Shown here piece after piece: positions 55,659 to 64,000 of a DNA stretch of 64,000 nt. A program made the position numbers and the translations under genes. Numbering within the stretch: the first letter of the stretch is position 1; each line of letters opens with the position of its first letter. Location of the stretch: assembly GCF_014851765.1 (NCBI RefSeq), contig NZ_JACVAI010000003.1:744001-808000 (forward strand). Direction: 5' to 3'. This stretch comes from Pseudomonas sp. PDM04. GTDB lineage: Bacteria; Pseudomonadota; Gammaproteobacteria; Pseudomonadales; Pseudomonadaceae. Under the pieces are notes generated by a model, which saw nothing but the letters and a program-made list of their open reading frames with translations, had not been told where the DNA came from and made no database searches.

Positions 55659-56137
55659 TCGATTTACAACAAAGTGGCCAGGGGCTGGAGGGCTACGGCA
55701 TGCTCCATGCTCAGTTGGAGTCCCTGCTGGCGGACGAGCGTGATTTCATTGCCAACGCCGCGCAATTCTCGGCGTTCCTGTTCAACCAGCTCGATGACCT
55801 GAACTGGGCCGGGTTCTACCTCAATCGCAACGACGAGCTGGTGCTGGGCCCGTTTCAGGGGCAGATCGCCTGTGTGCGAATTCCCTTCGGGCGCGGGGTG
55901 TGCGGGACGGCGGCCGCGACCTTGCAGACCCAGTTGGTCGAAGACGTCCATGCGTTCCCCGGGCATATCGCCTGCGACAGCGCATCGAACAGCGAGCTGG
56001 TGGTGCCGTTGGTCAAGGACGGTCGCCTGATCGGCGTGCTGGACCTCGACAGCCCGAAACTCGCCCGGTTCAGCGCAGAGGACCAGGCCGGCATCGAACA
56101 GCTGGCGGCCATTTTCCTGCGCCTGACCGATTGCTGA
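55655..56137 (+). CDS. msrC: Free methionine-R-sulfoxide reductase (GAF domain)
   Basis: A 160-residue single GAF-domain enzyme of the fRMsr/YebR family with the three redox cysteines Cys73 (QIACVRIPFG), Cys83 (GVCGTAA) and Cys107 (HIACDSASNSE). It reduces free Met-R-sulfoxide with thioredoxin. Coupled to the DUF815 gene by ATGA. Together with MsrB and Gpx it makes the region a methionine/peroxide repair cluster. Its stop abuts the stop of the convergent HD-GYP gene. Confidence 0.92.
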   Translation: MIDLQQSGQGLEGYGMLHAQLESLLADERDFIANAAQFSAFLFNQLDDLNWAGFYLNRNDELVLGPFQGQIACVRIPFGRGVCGTAAATLQTQLVEDVHAFPGHIACDSASNSELVVPLVKDGRLIGVLDLDSPKLARFSAEDQAGIEQLAAIFLRLTDC

Positions 56138-59080
56138 TCATGCCAGGCCAGCCTTGCCCAGCAGGGTTGGCGGGTCCACTGCATCGATCTGCTGAGGATC
56201 GAGGAATTGATCGGCGTACTGCCGATAGATGCCGGCATTGATGAACAGGCCGAACAACTGCGGGTCGATGTGGGCGTCACGGCACATGGTGGCCATGATG
56301 CCCAGCGCTTCGCTCAATGACTTGGCTTTCTTGTAGGGGCGGTCGGCCGCCGTCAGCGCTTCAAAAATATCGGCAATCGCCATCATTCGTGCCGGCAGGC
56401 TCATGTCCTCGCGTTTCAGCCGTTTCGGATAACCGGTGCCGTCCATTTTTTCGTGATGGCCGCCGGCAATTTCCGCCACGTTACCCAGGTGATCCGGGAA
56501 AGGCAGGTGGCTGAGCATCCGGATCGTCTGCACCATGTGGTGGTTGATGATGTAACGTTCTTCGCGCGTCAGCGTGCCCCGGGCGATGCTCAGGTTGTAG
56601 AGCTCGCCACGGTTGTACTTGTAGTGGGGCACGTCGAGTTTGAAGCCCCAGGGGTTGTCTTGCGGTATCAGTTCGGCTTCGGCGCGTTCGAACAGGTGTT
56701 CGGGTTTGTCCGCCAGCAGCGCTTCGCTGACAGGCAGCACCGGTGCCGGGGTCAGCGCCTGGCGCCGGTTCTCTTCCCATGACACCCCCAGGCGATCGTC
56801 CAGGGTGCGGGTCCAGGTGCGTTGGGCCAGGCTGCGCAGGCGTTGCAGATCGGATTCGGCCATCGCCTCGCCACCGAGATTGCAGCGGGCCACGAAGGCG
56901 AAGTCATCGTCCAGCGCCGCGAGACTGGCATCGCGCCGCTCGGCCAGCTGCTGCTCGTTGCCTCCCTGGGCCAGTGCCTGCCAGTAGCTGATCCAGGCGT
57001 CGCGCTTGAGAACCTCGAAACGGGTGCGGATTTCGTGGATTCGGTCGTTCAGGGTTTCGAGCTTCGTGGCTTTATCGACAACGTACTCGGGGGTGGTGAC
57101 CTTGCCGCAGTCATGCAGCCACGCCGCGATATGCAGCGCCTCCCACTCGTCTTCGGTGGGATGGTAGTCATTGAAGGGCGGTTCCTGGCTGGCCGCGGCA
57201 GCCTGGGCGAGCATCAGGGTGAGTGCCGGCACCCGCTGGCAGTGGCCACCGGTGTAGGGGCTCTTGGCATCGATCGCCCCGGCCAGCAATTGAATGAACG
57301 CGTCCAGCAACTGTTTCTGCCTGGCTTGCAGCCGCTGGCTTTCGATGCTCACGGCTGCGGCCCCGGAGACTGCCTGGAGGAACGCGATACGATCCGGACG
57401 AAGCTTTTCCAGATCACTTTGATCGCCGCTGTCCGCCAGCAGCAGGATCAGCAGGCCCACTGTTTCGTTGTGGCGATTGTGCAGACGGATACCGATCAGG
57501 TGCACCCTCGGGCTGTCCATTGCCAGCAGCACCTTCTGCAAATCTCCCGCCTGTTCGAAGCCGAGGCTGGTGACCACATTGTTGGCACTCGACAACTGCT
57601 GCAGCCATGACGGGCTGTGCGGGTCCTGGCTGTCGTGGCCGCGAATGCCGAACGCTGGCAATGCCTCCGAGCGACCGTCGATGACCAGTCCCTGGGGCTC
57701 CATGCGATCGCCATCGTTTTCCCTGAGGTAGATCAGGCCCGCCTGGGCCTGGCCGATTTTCACGGTTTCGAACAACACCCGTTCGAGTAAAGGAGCGAAC
57801 CGGGTTTCCGCGCTCAGGCTGTCGGTGATCTGGAAAAAGCTGGCCAGGGTGTCCTTCATGCGGGCCATCGACACGCTGAGTTGATCGACTTCAAGGACCA
57901 GAGAACGGCGGGATATGGGGAAGTGGAAATTGAAACTGCGGATGGCATCGGCTTCCTGCACCAGCGTGCTCAAGGGCTTGACCAGAATCCTCGAGGTCAG
58001 CCATCCCAGCGGCAGGCACAACAGCAGCGTGGCCAGTGTGATCAACGCACCTTGCCAGCGCATGCGATAGGCATCGGCGAGCAATTCGTCTTCCGGCACC
58101 AGCAGCGCCAGTTGCAACCCTTGAGGTCCGCCTTCCTCCATGTGACTGCGAGCAACGATCCATTGACGGCCAGCGGCCATCAGCCGTTGGCCGCCGGCAG
58201 GGCTGCCGAGCAATGCGGCGAGTCCGGGGCTCAGGTCGGCGGCCTTGCTCAGGCGCGCAGTCTGGTCGTCAACGATCAGCTTGCTGCTGTCGGGGTAGGC
58301 GATGGCGTTGCCCTCGGCATCCAGCAGCACGATCTCGGTGCCAGGGGTGACGACATGCTTGGCCAGGGTCGCGGACAGTTCGGCCAACGTCAGGTCGGCC
58401 CCCATGACGGCGTGTGCGCCGCTGCGACGGGCCAGGGTGGTGCCGACGTTATGGGTGGAAAAAAACACGTAGGGTTCGGTGGTGATCTGGTCGCTGCCAC
58501 GGCGGGCACTGGAAAACCAGGCGCGGGTGCGAGGATCGAAGCGGTCATCGGGGTTGTCCTGACGGCTGATGGGGTTCAGGTCCTGATCGAAAAACAGGGT
58601 TTGCGAGTGCTCCCGTTCGCCGTCGAGGCGTTCGATGCTCCAGACCTGATAAGCCGCTGCCGGCGGTGCCTTGAGCAGGGTTTTCAGGGCGGGTGTTCGC
58701 AACGGCCTGACCATGAAGAAATCACCGCTGTCGTAACCCACGTACAACGACGCCAGGTCGGGGTTGTCCCTGAGCGACTGGCTGAAAGGCAGGAGCAATG
58801 CCAGGCGTTGTTCCAGGCTGGAAGCCTGTGTCGCCGGGTCGAGTACCAGCAGGCTCAGCAGATGGCGGATAGGTTCATAGGTGGCATGCAGGTCCAGACG
58901 GACGTCCTGCTCGATGCGCTGGAAGAGTTTTTCACTGCTGGACAGAATGATCTGCGTGGTTTGCTGATAGTTGAACAGCCCCAGTACCACGCCGGTCAGT
59001 AACAGCAGCAGGGTGAACATCACGCTGATGTGCACGTGCAGGGGAAGCCGCCGTTGATCCGGACGCAGTGGGTTGGGCAT
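56138..59080 (-). CDS. Membrane HD-GYP c-di-GMP phosphodiesterase with dCache-like and GAF sensors
   Basis: A 980-residue protein: TM1 about 17-38, long periplasmic dCache-like sensor 40-335, TM2 about 343-362, HAMP about 363-415, GAF about 425-580, and HD-GYP about 590-960. The HD pair is His656-Asp657 (LHDCGK) and the GYP motif is intact (HHEKMDGTGYP, 875-885), so activity is expected. An unusual helical insertion of roughly 170 residues (about 670-830) separates the HD and GYP parts, longer than in standard HD-GYP domains. The start at 59080 has GGAG 10 bases upstream; an in-frame ATG at 59107 lacks one. Confidence 0.9.
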   Translation of the reverse strand: MPNPLRPDQRRLPLHVHISVMFTLLLLLTGVVLGLFNYQQTTQIILSSSEKLFQRIEQDVRLDLHATYEPIRHLLSLLVLDPATQASSLEQRLALLLPFSQSLRDNPDLASLYVGYDSGDFFMVRPLRTPALKTLLKAPPAAAYQVWSIERLDGEREHSQTLFFDQDLNPISRQDNPDDRFDPRTRAWFSSARRGSDQITTEPYVFFSTHNVGTTLARRSGAHAVMGADLTLAELSATLAKHVVTPGTEIVLLDAEGNAIAYPDSSKLIVDDQTARLSKAADLSPGLAALLGSPAGGQRLMAAGRQWIVARSHMEEGGPQGLQLALLVPEDELLADAYRMRWQGALITLATLLLCLPLGWLTSRILVKPLSTLVQEADAIRSFNFHFPISRRSLVLEVDQLSVSMARMKDTLASFFQITDSLSAETRFAPLLERVLFETVKIGQAQAGLIYLRENDGDRMEPQGLVIDGRSEALPAFGIRGHDSQDPHSPSWLQQLSSANNVVTSLGFEQAGDLQKVLLAMDSPRVHLIGIRLHNRHNETVGLLILLLADSGDQSDLEKLRPDRIAFLQAVSGAAAVSIESQRLQARQKQLLDAFIQLLAGAIDAKSPYTGGHCQRVPALTLMLAQAAAASQEPPFNDYHPTEDEWEALHIAAWLHDCGKVTTPEYVVDKATKLETLNDRIHEIRTRFEVLKRDAWISYWQALAQGGNEQQLAERRDASLAALDDDFAFVARCNLGGEAMAESDLQRLRSLAQRTWTRTLDDRLGVSWEENRRQALTPAPVLPVSEALLADKPEHLFERAEAELIPQDNPWGFKLDVPHYKYNRGELYNLSIARGTLTREERYIINHHMVQTIRMLSHLPFPDHLGNVAEIAGGHHEKMDGTGYPKRLKREDMSLPARMMAIADIFEALTAADRPYKKAKSLSEALGIMATMCRDAHIDPQLFGLFINAGIYRQYADQFLDPQQIDAVDPPTLLGKAGLA

Positions 59081-59129
59081 TGCGGAGTCTCTCCATGGGG
59101 GGAACACACTGCTCAGCGATCAAGCATAG

Positions 59130-62100
59130 TTAAGGCTCCGTCATTCTGCTTTTGTCGATTTGCGCAATTTGTTGCTGCAAGGCTTGCTCCAGCTCGAGCA
59201 TTGCGCGCACCAGCGCTTCGCAGCACCGGTCCACTTCGTCTGCTTGAAAGGTGCCGCGACAGGCGTGTTCGAGCGTTTCGCAACATTCGATCAGGCGGCG
59301 GGCCTGGACGATCCGCGCGGCCCCCTTGATCTTGTGCGCGATATCGAGGAACGGCTGCGGCTCGTCAGACCCGGACAAGGCGAGCAGCGCTTGTCGGTCC
59401 GCAGCGTTGCTGGTGAGCAATTCGCTCAGCAGACGCAGGTCCATGGCCGGGTTGCCGCCGGTCAACGAGTGCAACCCGCTCACGCTGAAGGCCGGATCGC
59501 GGTCGGTCGGCACGATCCCGGCGACCCATTGGCTCAGGGCGGCCAGCGTCAATGGCTTGAACAGGCAGTCGTCCATCCCGGCCTGTCTGCAACGCTGCAG
59601 TTCTTCCGGCTGGGCATTGGCGGTAAATCCGAGGAGGGTGCAGCGCGGGCGATGCGACTGCTGTTCATCGTCACGAATGGCGCGGGCGAGCTCGTACCCA
59701 TTCATGATCGGCATGTTGCAATCGACGATCACCAGATCGAATCGCTCGGCTTTCCATGCCTGCAGGCCCGCCTCACCTTCCTCGGCAACACTGAACCGGT
59801 GGCCCAGGAACTCCAGTTGCTGGCACATCAACAAGCGATTGGCCGGATGATCGTCGACCACGAGAATATTCAAGGGGGCGGTGCTCGTGTGGATCGGCGG
59901 GGCCGAGGATGGAGACACCTGCTCCATGGGCAGCGTGGGCAACAGCAGCGAAACCTGTACCTGGGTACCCACGCCTGGCTGGCTGTCCAGCTTGAGTGTA
60001 CCGCCCATCATTTCGCACAGGCTCCGGCTGATCACCAGGCCCAGTCCTGCGCCGCCTCGGCCTGACTGTCCGGTAGCGTCGGCCTGGGCAAACGGTTCGA
60101 ACAAGCGGCGCTGGTCGCGTTCGCTGATGCCAATGCCGCTGTCCTCGACCTGCAACAGCATCCGCACATGCTCGGGTTGCGCCGTGGCCAGCAACTCGAC
60201 GGTGATGCGGACATGGCCCTGCTCGGTGAATTTGATCGCGTTGCTCACCAGGTTCGACAAGACCTGCTTGAAACGCATCGGATCCAGCAGGACATCGGTC
60301 GCCGGATTGGCCGGATGGAGCTCCACCAGCAACTCGAGATTTTTCTGACGGGCCAGCCCCTCGAAGATTCGCACCACCGACCCGACGATTTCGCTCGGAT
60401 TGACCCGCTCCGGACTAAGGCTCAGGCGCCCGGATTCGATGCGCGCAATGTCGAGAATATCGCCGATCAGCTCCAGCAGGTCCTTGGCCGAGTTGTACGC
60501 CACGTCAATGGCCGGGCGGTCGGCGTGGTTGCTATCGATACGCTTGAGCGTCAGCTCGAGCATGCCGATGACCGCATTCATCGGTGTGCGGATCTCATGG
60601 CTCATGGTCGCCAGAAAGGTGCTCTTGGCACGGTTGGCTTCGTCGGCCCGCTCCTTCGCATGGCGCAGCTGTTCGACCAGTTGGCGGCGTTCGGTCAACT
60701 GATCGTTCAGTGCTCGTTCGGCCGCCTGGCGTTGCTTGATCTGGCGACGCATGTAGGCATTCCAGGCCGCGGAGAGCAGCAGCAACGCGCCGGCGCCGAT
60801 AACGATCTGATAGAACAGTCGCTGGTAGTTGCGCCAGGTACTTTGCGAGGAGGCCGAATAGCCACGCCAGCGACTGTTGATGATGCCCAGTTCCTCTGGG
60901 GCGATGCTCAGCAGTGCCTTGTCGAGAATGGCATTGAGCTCCCTGGCATCGCGTCCGGTCGCCAGGGAAAACGCGGCCTGGCGGGTACCGATGGTGGTGC
61001 GGATCTGCAATGTGCGTTCAAAATAACGAGACGAAATGAAATAGTTGGCGATGACCAGTGAGTTCACCGCGCCTTCTGCCTTGTCTTCGGCGAGCAACTC
61101 CACGGCACTGAACGAATCCGGCGTTTGCACCAGCCTGATGCGCGGGAATTCGCGGCGCAGGTAATCCAGTAGTGGATGGCCCTGGGGGATGGCCAGGCGT
61201 TTGCCCTCCAACTGTTGAAGGTTGGCCGGGCTGTCGGCGGCCTTGCGGGTCAGCAGCACGAAGGAATTCTGCAGGTAGGGCCGAGTGAAATTCAGCTGTG
61301 TTTCGCGATCGGCGCTGGGGAGCAGGGCGGCGATCATGTCGGCCTTGTCGTGTTTGATCTGCTCGATCATCTCGTCATCGCTGCGGCTGCGATGGATGTC
61401 GAAGCGCAGCCCGGTACGCAACCTGATCAGTTCGAGCAGGTCGGCGGTGACCCCGCGAAAATTGCCGTCACTGTCGAAAAAGGTCAGGGGGGCAAAGGCT
61501 TCGTTGACCACCACGCGCACCACTGGGTGTTGCGTCAGCCACTGTTCTTCGGCATGGGTGAGTTGCAGCTTCTGGTCGGTGAGAAGAATGTCGCTGCCCG
61601 CACTCCAGCGCTCGGCGATGTTCTGTCGTTCGTTGGCGGGGATGGCCGTGAGCATCGTGTTGATGATCCCGAGCAGTTCAGGGTTGTCCTTGTGCACGGC
61701 GAAACTGAACCCATGGGCTTCGTGCTTGCCGAAGTTGGCCATGCGGATGTTGTTCAGGTAACCCTTGTTGATCATGTAGTGAGTCGAGATGGTGTCGCCG
61801 AGGAAGACGTCGGCCTGATCGAAGGCCACCGCATTGATTGCATTCTGGTATGAGGGATAGGACGTGATGATCGCCTTGGGATAGAGGCTCCTGACTTCCT
61901 CCAGGGGCAGGTAGTGATACACCATGCTCAGGCGCAAGCCGGCAAGGCCATCGGTCAGGGAGCGGGTTTCGCCTTCGCGGGTGACCAGAACCGGCTGGTC
62001 CACGGCGTACGGTGCGGACAGCACGATGTCGGCATTGTGCGCTTCGAATCCATTGGCCGTGCCGAGCAGGTCGACTTCACCTTTTTCCAGTGCCCTGATG

Positions 62101-62447
62101 GCCGCGCCACGGGACGCAAAGCGCTGGACCTTGACCGGCAAGCCAAGGGTCTTGCCAAGAATGCCCGCATAATCGGCGGTGAAACCTTCGTAATCCTTGC
62201 CGCTGATGGTCAGGTCGAAAGGAGGGTAGTCCGGGGCCGATGTGCCGAGAACCAGTTCGCGCTTGCCGGCAATCCATTGTCGTTGTGTGACGTTCAGCTG
62301 GACGTCCAGGGGCCTGACCGTCGAGCGGCTGAGCAGCGTGAAGTCTTCGCTTGCGATATGCGCCGCATTCACTGCAGTGCTCAGGCATACACCTGCGACC
62401 ATGAGTGTCAGATAATCCTTTATACGACGGGTCATCCTGCGGCTCAC
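59130..62447 (-). CDS. rocS2: BvgS-like unorthodox sensor kinase RocS2
   Basis: A 1,105-residue inner-membrane kinase: signal/TM about 11-28, two tandem periplasmic SBP-3 (venus flytrap) domains at about 60-285 and 305-525, TM about 545-565, HisKA with His617 (ATMSHEIRTPMN), HATPase about 720-840, receiver Asp909, and Hpt His1038 (AHKIKGAAR). This is the full phosphorelay of Bvg/RocS type that controls fimbriae and biofilm maturation. The GTG start overlaps the rocA2 stop by 4 bases; an ATG at 62435 is an alternative. Assignment to RocS2 rather than RocS1 rests on adjacency to dgt (PA3043). Confidence 0.88.
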   Translation of the reverse strand: MSRRMTRRIKDYLTLMVAGVCLSTAVNAAHIASEDFTLLSRSTVRPLDVQLNVTQRQWIAGKRELVLGTSAPDYPPFDLTISGKDYEGFTADYAGILGKTLGLPVKVQRFASRGAAIRALEKGEVDLLGTANGFEAHNADIVLSAPYAVDQPVLVTREGETRSLTDGLAGLRLSMVYHYLPLEEVRSLYPKAIITSYPSYQNAINAVAFDQADVFLGDTISTHYMINKGYLNNIRMANFGKHEAHGFSFAVHKDNPELLGIINTMLTAIPANERQNIAERWSAGSDILLTDQKLQLTHAEEQWLTQHPVVRVVVNEAFAPLTFFDSDGNFRGVTADLLELIRLRTGLRFDIHRSRSDDEMIEQIKHDKADMIAALLPSADRETQLNFTRPYLQNSFVLLTRKAADSPANLQQLEGKRLAIPQGHPLLDYLRREFPRIRLVQTPDSFSAVELLAEDKAEGAVNSLVIANYFISSRYFERTLQIRTTIGTRQAAFSLATGRDARELNAILDKALLSIAPEELGIINSRWRGYSASSQSTWRNYQRLFYQIVIGAGALLLLSAAWNAYMRRQIKQRQAAERALNDQLTERRQLVEQLRHAKERADEANRAKSTFLATMSHEIRTPMNAVIGMLELTLKRIDSNHADRPAIDVAYNSAKDLLELIGDILDIARIESGRLSLSPERVNPSEIVGSVVRIFEGLARQKNLELLVELHPANPATDVLLDPMRFKQVLSNLVSNAIKFTEQGHVRITVELLATAQPEHVRMLLQVEDSGIGISERDQRRLFEPFAQADATGQSGRGGAGLGLVISRSLCEMMGGTLKLDSQPGVGTQVQVSLLLPTLPMEQVSPSSAPPIHTSTAPLNILVVDDHPANRLLMCQQLEFLGHRFSVAEEGEAGLQAWKAERFDLVIVDCNMPIMNGYELARAIRDDEQQSHRPRCTLLGFTANAQPEELQRCRQAGMDDCLFKPLTLAALSQWVAGIVPTDRDPAFSVSGLHSLTGGNPAMDLRLLSELLTSNAADRQALLALSGSDEPQPFLDIAHKIKGAARIVQARRLIECCETLEHACRGTFQADEVDRCCEALVRAMLELEQALQQQIAQIDKSRMTEP

Positions 62448-63070
62448 ACTAACGCGTTACGTTTTGCCATCTCGATGAGTTCAACCAGGGATTTGGCCTT
62501 GAGTTTTTGCATGAGTCGTTTTTTATAGGTGCTGACGGTCTTGTTGCTCAGGAACATGCCTTTGGCGATTTCCTTGTTGGTGCGACCCTGTGCAAAAAGT
62601 TGCAAGACCATCAGTTCCCTGTCGTTGACTGACTTGAACAGTTCCAGTTCGGCGTATCGAATGTCATCGCCGCGAACCGGGTTCAAGGCCTGGCTGGGGA
62701 AATAGTTGTAACCTGACAATACCGCTTTAATGGCACTGACCAGTTCACTCAGGTCTTCCTGTTTACAGACATAACCCGATGCACCGGATTGCATGCAGCG
62801 GATACCGAACAGCGTCGGGCATTGTGCGGTCAATACCAGTGTCTTCAGCGGGGTGCTCATGGCGTTGAAGCGGGCAAGGACTTCGAGGCCGTCCAGTTTG
62901 GGAATACTGATATCGAGAATGACAAGGTCAGGCATGCATTCGCGGACCATCTGCATGGCATCGACCCCGTTATCGGATTCGCCCACCACTTTATAACCTT
63001 CGTGTTCCAGTAACATTCTGACGGCAAGTCGGATGACAGGGTGATCGTCGACAATAAAAACGGAGTTCAT
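62444..63070 (-). CDS. rocA2: LuxR/NarL-type response regulator RocA2
   Basis: A 208-residue regulator: receiver about 1-120 with acidic pocket Asp8/Asp9 and phospho-acceptor Asp53 (LVILDIS), then NarL HTH about 145-205 (RELMVLQLFAQGRTNKEIAKGMFLSNKTVSTY). It is encoded just upstream of rocS2 and coupled to it. The start at 63070 gives MNSVFIVDDHP; an upstream ATG adds a non-conserved tail. Likely phosphorylated by the RocS2 Hpt domain and controlling fimbrial genes as in P. aeruginosa. Confidence 0.9.
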   Translation of the reverse strand: MNSVFIVDDHPVIRLAVRMLLEHEGYKVVGESDNGVDAMQMVRECMPDLVILDISIPKLDGLEVLARFNAMSTPLKTLVLTAQCPTLFGIRCMQSGASGYVCKQEDLSELVSAIKAVLSGYNYFPSQALNPVRGDDIRYAELELFKSVNDRELMVLQLFAQGRTNKEIAKGMFLSNKTVSTYKKRLMQKLKAKSLVELIEMAKRNALV

Positions 63071-63310
63071 AATCAAATCCCATGCGAGCTCAGATAAAGC
63101 GCGCACCTTAGCTCAGATAGTTGACAGGACGCATGAACTGACGGGCTGGAAGCTGCAATATAGGAAACTTCCTACAATCGAAAAAGAATAGGACTACGGA
63201 ACAAATAGGTTTTGAATGAGGAAGGGAAGTAAGTGGCGATCAGCCGGGTTCAGACGGGGTAGTTTGTAAGTATATATATGACTTTGAGTGGGTTTTATCG
63301 GGGGTTGGTT

Positions 63311-63715
63311 TTATATTTTGATTGAGTTCAACAATTTTCTGAATTCTGATTGTTTCAACGGTTTTATCAAATAACCCAGCAACGGTAATCCATGGGCGTT
63401 CGCAGTTTTCTCAAGTCCGTCAAGTTCTGTACACGTGAGGCTGCTTAACAGTATCGCCTGCCTGATCATCCCTTGATGACTGGCGAGTTCGACCAGGTCA
63501 AGTCCGGAAAGATCGGGAAGACATTGATCGCACAACAGAATGTCAAACGGTTGCCCCGCCGTCAGCATTTGTTGCAGGGCCCCCTGAGCGCTGTCGCAAG
63601 TTGTCAATTGGGTGAAGCCGTAACTTTCAAGCAGATACTGAGTCGCCATGAGTTGGAAGGGATGATCTTCCACCAGCAGGATGCGTAAATCGTCTTTTGA
63701 CCCGGGATTACTCAC
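63311..63715 (-). CDS. Stand-alone receiver domain protein
   Basis: A 134-residue single receiver domain with acidic pair Glu16/Asp17, phospho-acceptor Asp63 (LLCDQCLPDLSG), a Ser in the Thr/Ser position and the conserved Lys in YLIKPL. There is no output domain; the sequence style resembles the receiver of RocR-type REC-EAL proteins but stops after it. GTG start at 63715. It is separated from rocA2 by a 240-base AT-rich gap. It could compete for phosphoryl groups from RocS2. Confidence 0.85.
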   Translation of the reverse strand: MSNPGSKDDLRILLVEDHPFQLMATQYLLESYGFTQLTTCDSAQGALQQMLTAGQPFDILLCDQCLPDLSGLDLVELASHQGMIRQAILLSSLTCTELDGLEKTANAHGLPLLGYLIKPLKQSEFRKLLNSIKI

Positions 63716-63885
63716 GCTTCATCTCTCACACAGCGGGGCGCCTCATTGTTTCGCAAGAATGGCTAGCATTCGATCAGTTTGCTCGGCACGAGGTGTAGGG
63801 CGATTCGCAGATCGCTGAGTGCACTTGGACAGGAAGGGGTCGATGGCCATTTTTTGTAACTCGATGACCCATCGACCGTTTTGCA

Positions 63886-64000
63886 TCAGTGGCTTGAACG
63901 GCCGGTCATCTCCAGTGCCATTTCGCTGGCATAGCTGTCAGTCATCCCGGCGATGAAGTCGATCATGCGCAGGAACGAGGTGTGCAGCGGTCCATCGGGG
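63886..64000 (-). CDS. dgt: Deoxyguanosinetriphosphate triphosphohydrolase, C-terminal fragment
   Basis: Only the last 37 codons are in the window, reading [18 protein letters not shown] followed by [14 protein letters not shown] and a TGA at 63886. The [14 protein letters not shown] stretch is the conserved C-terminal helix of bacterial dNTPases. The rest of the gene lies beyond the right edge. The 170 bases between this stop and the lone receiver gene show no feature. Position next to the Roc2 system matches PA3043. Confidence 0.8.
   Translation of the reverse strand, partial: PDGPLHTSFLRMIDFIAGMTDSYASEMALEMTGRSSH

Overview
The window is chromosomal DNA from a Pseudomonas, most likely of the P. 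fluorescens group. Supporting signs are the high G+C content, GAGCGAGC-type REP palindromes, and gene order that repeatedly matches blocks I remember from P. aeruginosa PAO1. All synteny statements come from memory of PAO1; no search was run.

Layout. (1) 1-13,291: fumC (left-truncated), a DUF2059 protein, bolA, trhO, a DsbA-like protein, an ABC exporter, rbdA and a TenA/PqqC-like protein follow the PA0854-PA0861 order. A 4.2-kb gene for a very large DUF6543-type toxin-like protein with a C-terminal zinc-deaminase signature is inserted between the exporter and rbdA. (2) 13,312-16,961: the guanidinium exporter gene gdx under a guanidine-II riboswitch, a BASS transporter, rdgC, a duplicated tRNA-Val/tRNA-Asp pair and a small membrane protein. 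(3) 17,371-23,228: a GntR regulator and an amino-acid/polyamine uptake operon ending in a gamma-glutamyltransferase. (4) 23,347-29,279: a dihaem cytochrome c with a catalase-like partner, an FKBP lipoprotein, a DUF1232 gene behind paired DnaA boxes, and an XRE/unknown/Sel1 mini-operon. (5) 29,466-34,960: an Rhs polymorphic toxin with an AT-rich toxin tip and immunity gene, followed by REP elements and an 8-bp minisatellite. (6) 34,961-46,508: an EAL-CBS-GGDEF protein, prc, a quinone oxidoreductase, and a phosphonate/phosphate-ester-type ABC operon with phosphodiesterase and HAD genes, flanked by two PhnF-like operators. (7) 46,526-56,137: ygiD, tpm, htpX, alaA, msrB, gpx, ospR, sagS, a DUF815 ATPase and free-Met-R-SO reductase (PA2822-PA2832 order), rich in oxidative-damage repair. 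(8) 56,138-64,000: an HD-GYP phosphodiesterase, the RocS2/RocA2 phosphorelay with an extra lone receiver, and the C-terminus of dgt at the right edge.

How it works together. Three c-di-GMP enzymes (RbdA, EAL-CBS-GGDEF, HD-GYP) and two biofilm-related hybrid kinases (SagS, RocS2) make this a signalling-rich stretch. Two transporter operons each carry their own GntR-family regulator. Two large toxin genes (deaminase-tipped and Rhs) are the accessory elements. The most novel items are the deaminase-tipped protein without a visible immunity gene, the Rhs locus with a coupled leader ORF and a palindrome shared with the neighbouring XRE operon, and the perfect double DnaA-box palindrome. No prophage, integrase, IS element or CRISPR array was recognised.
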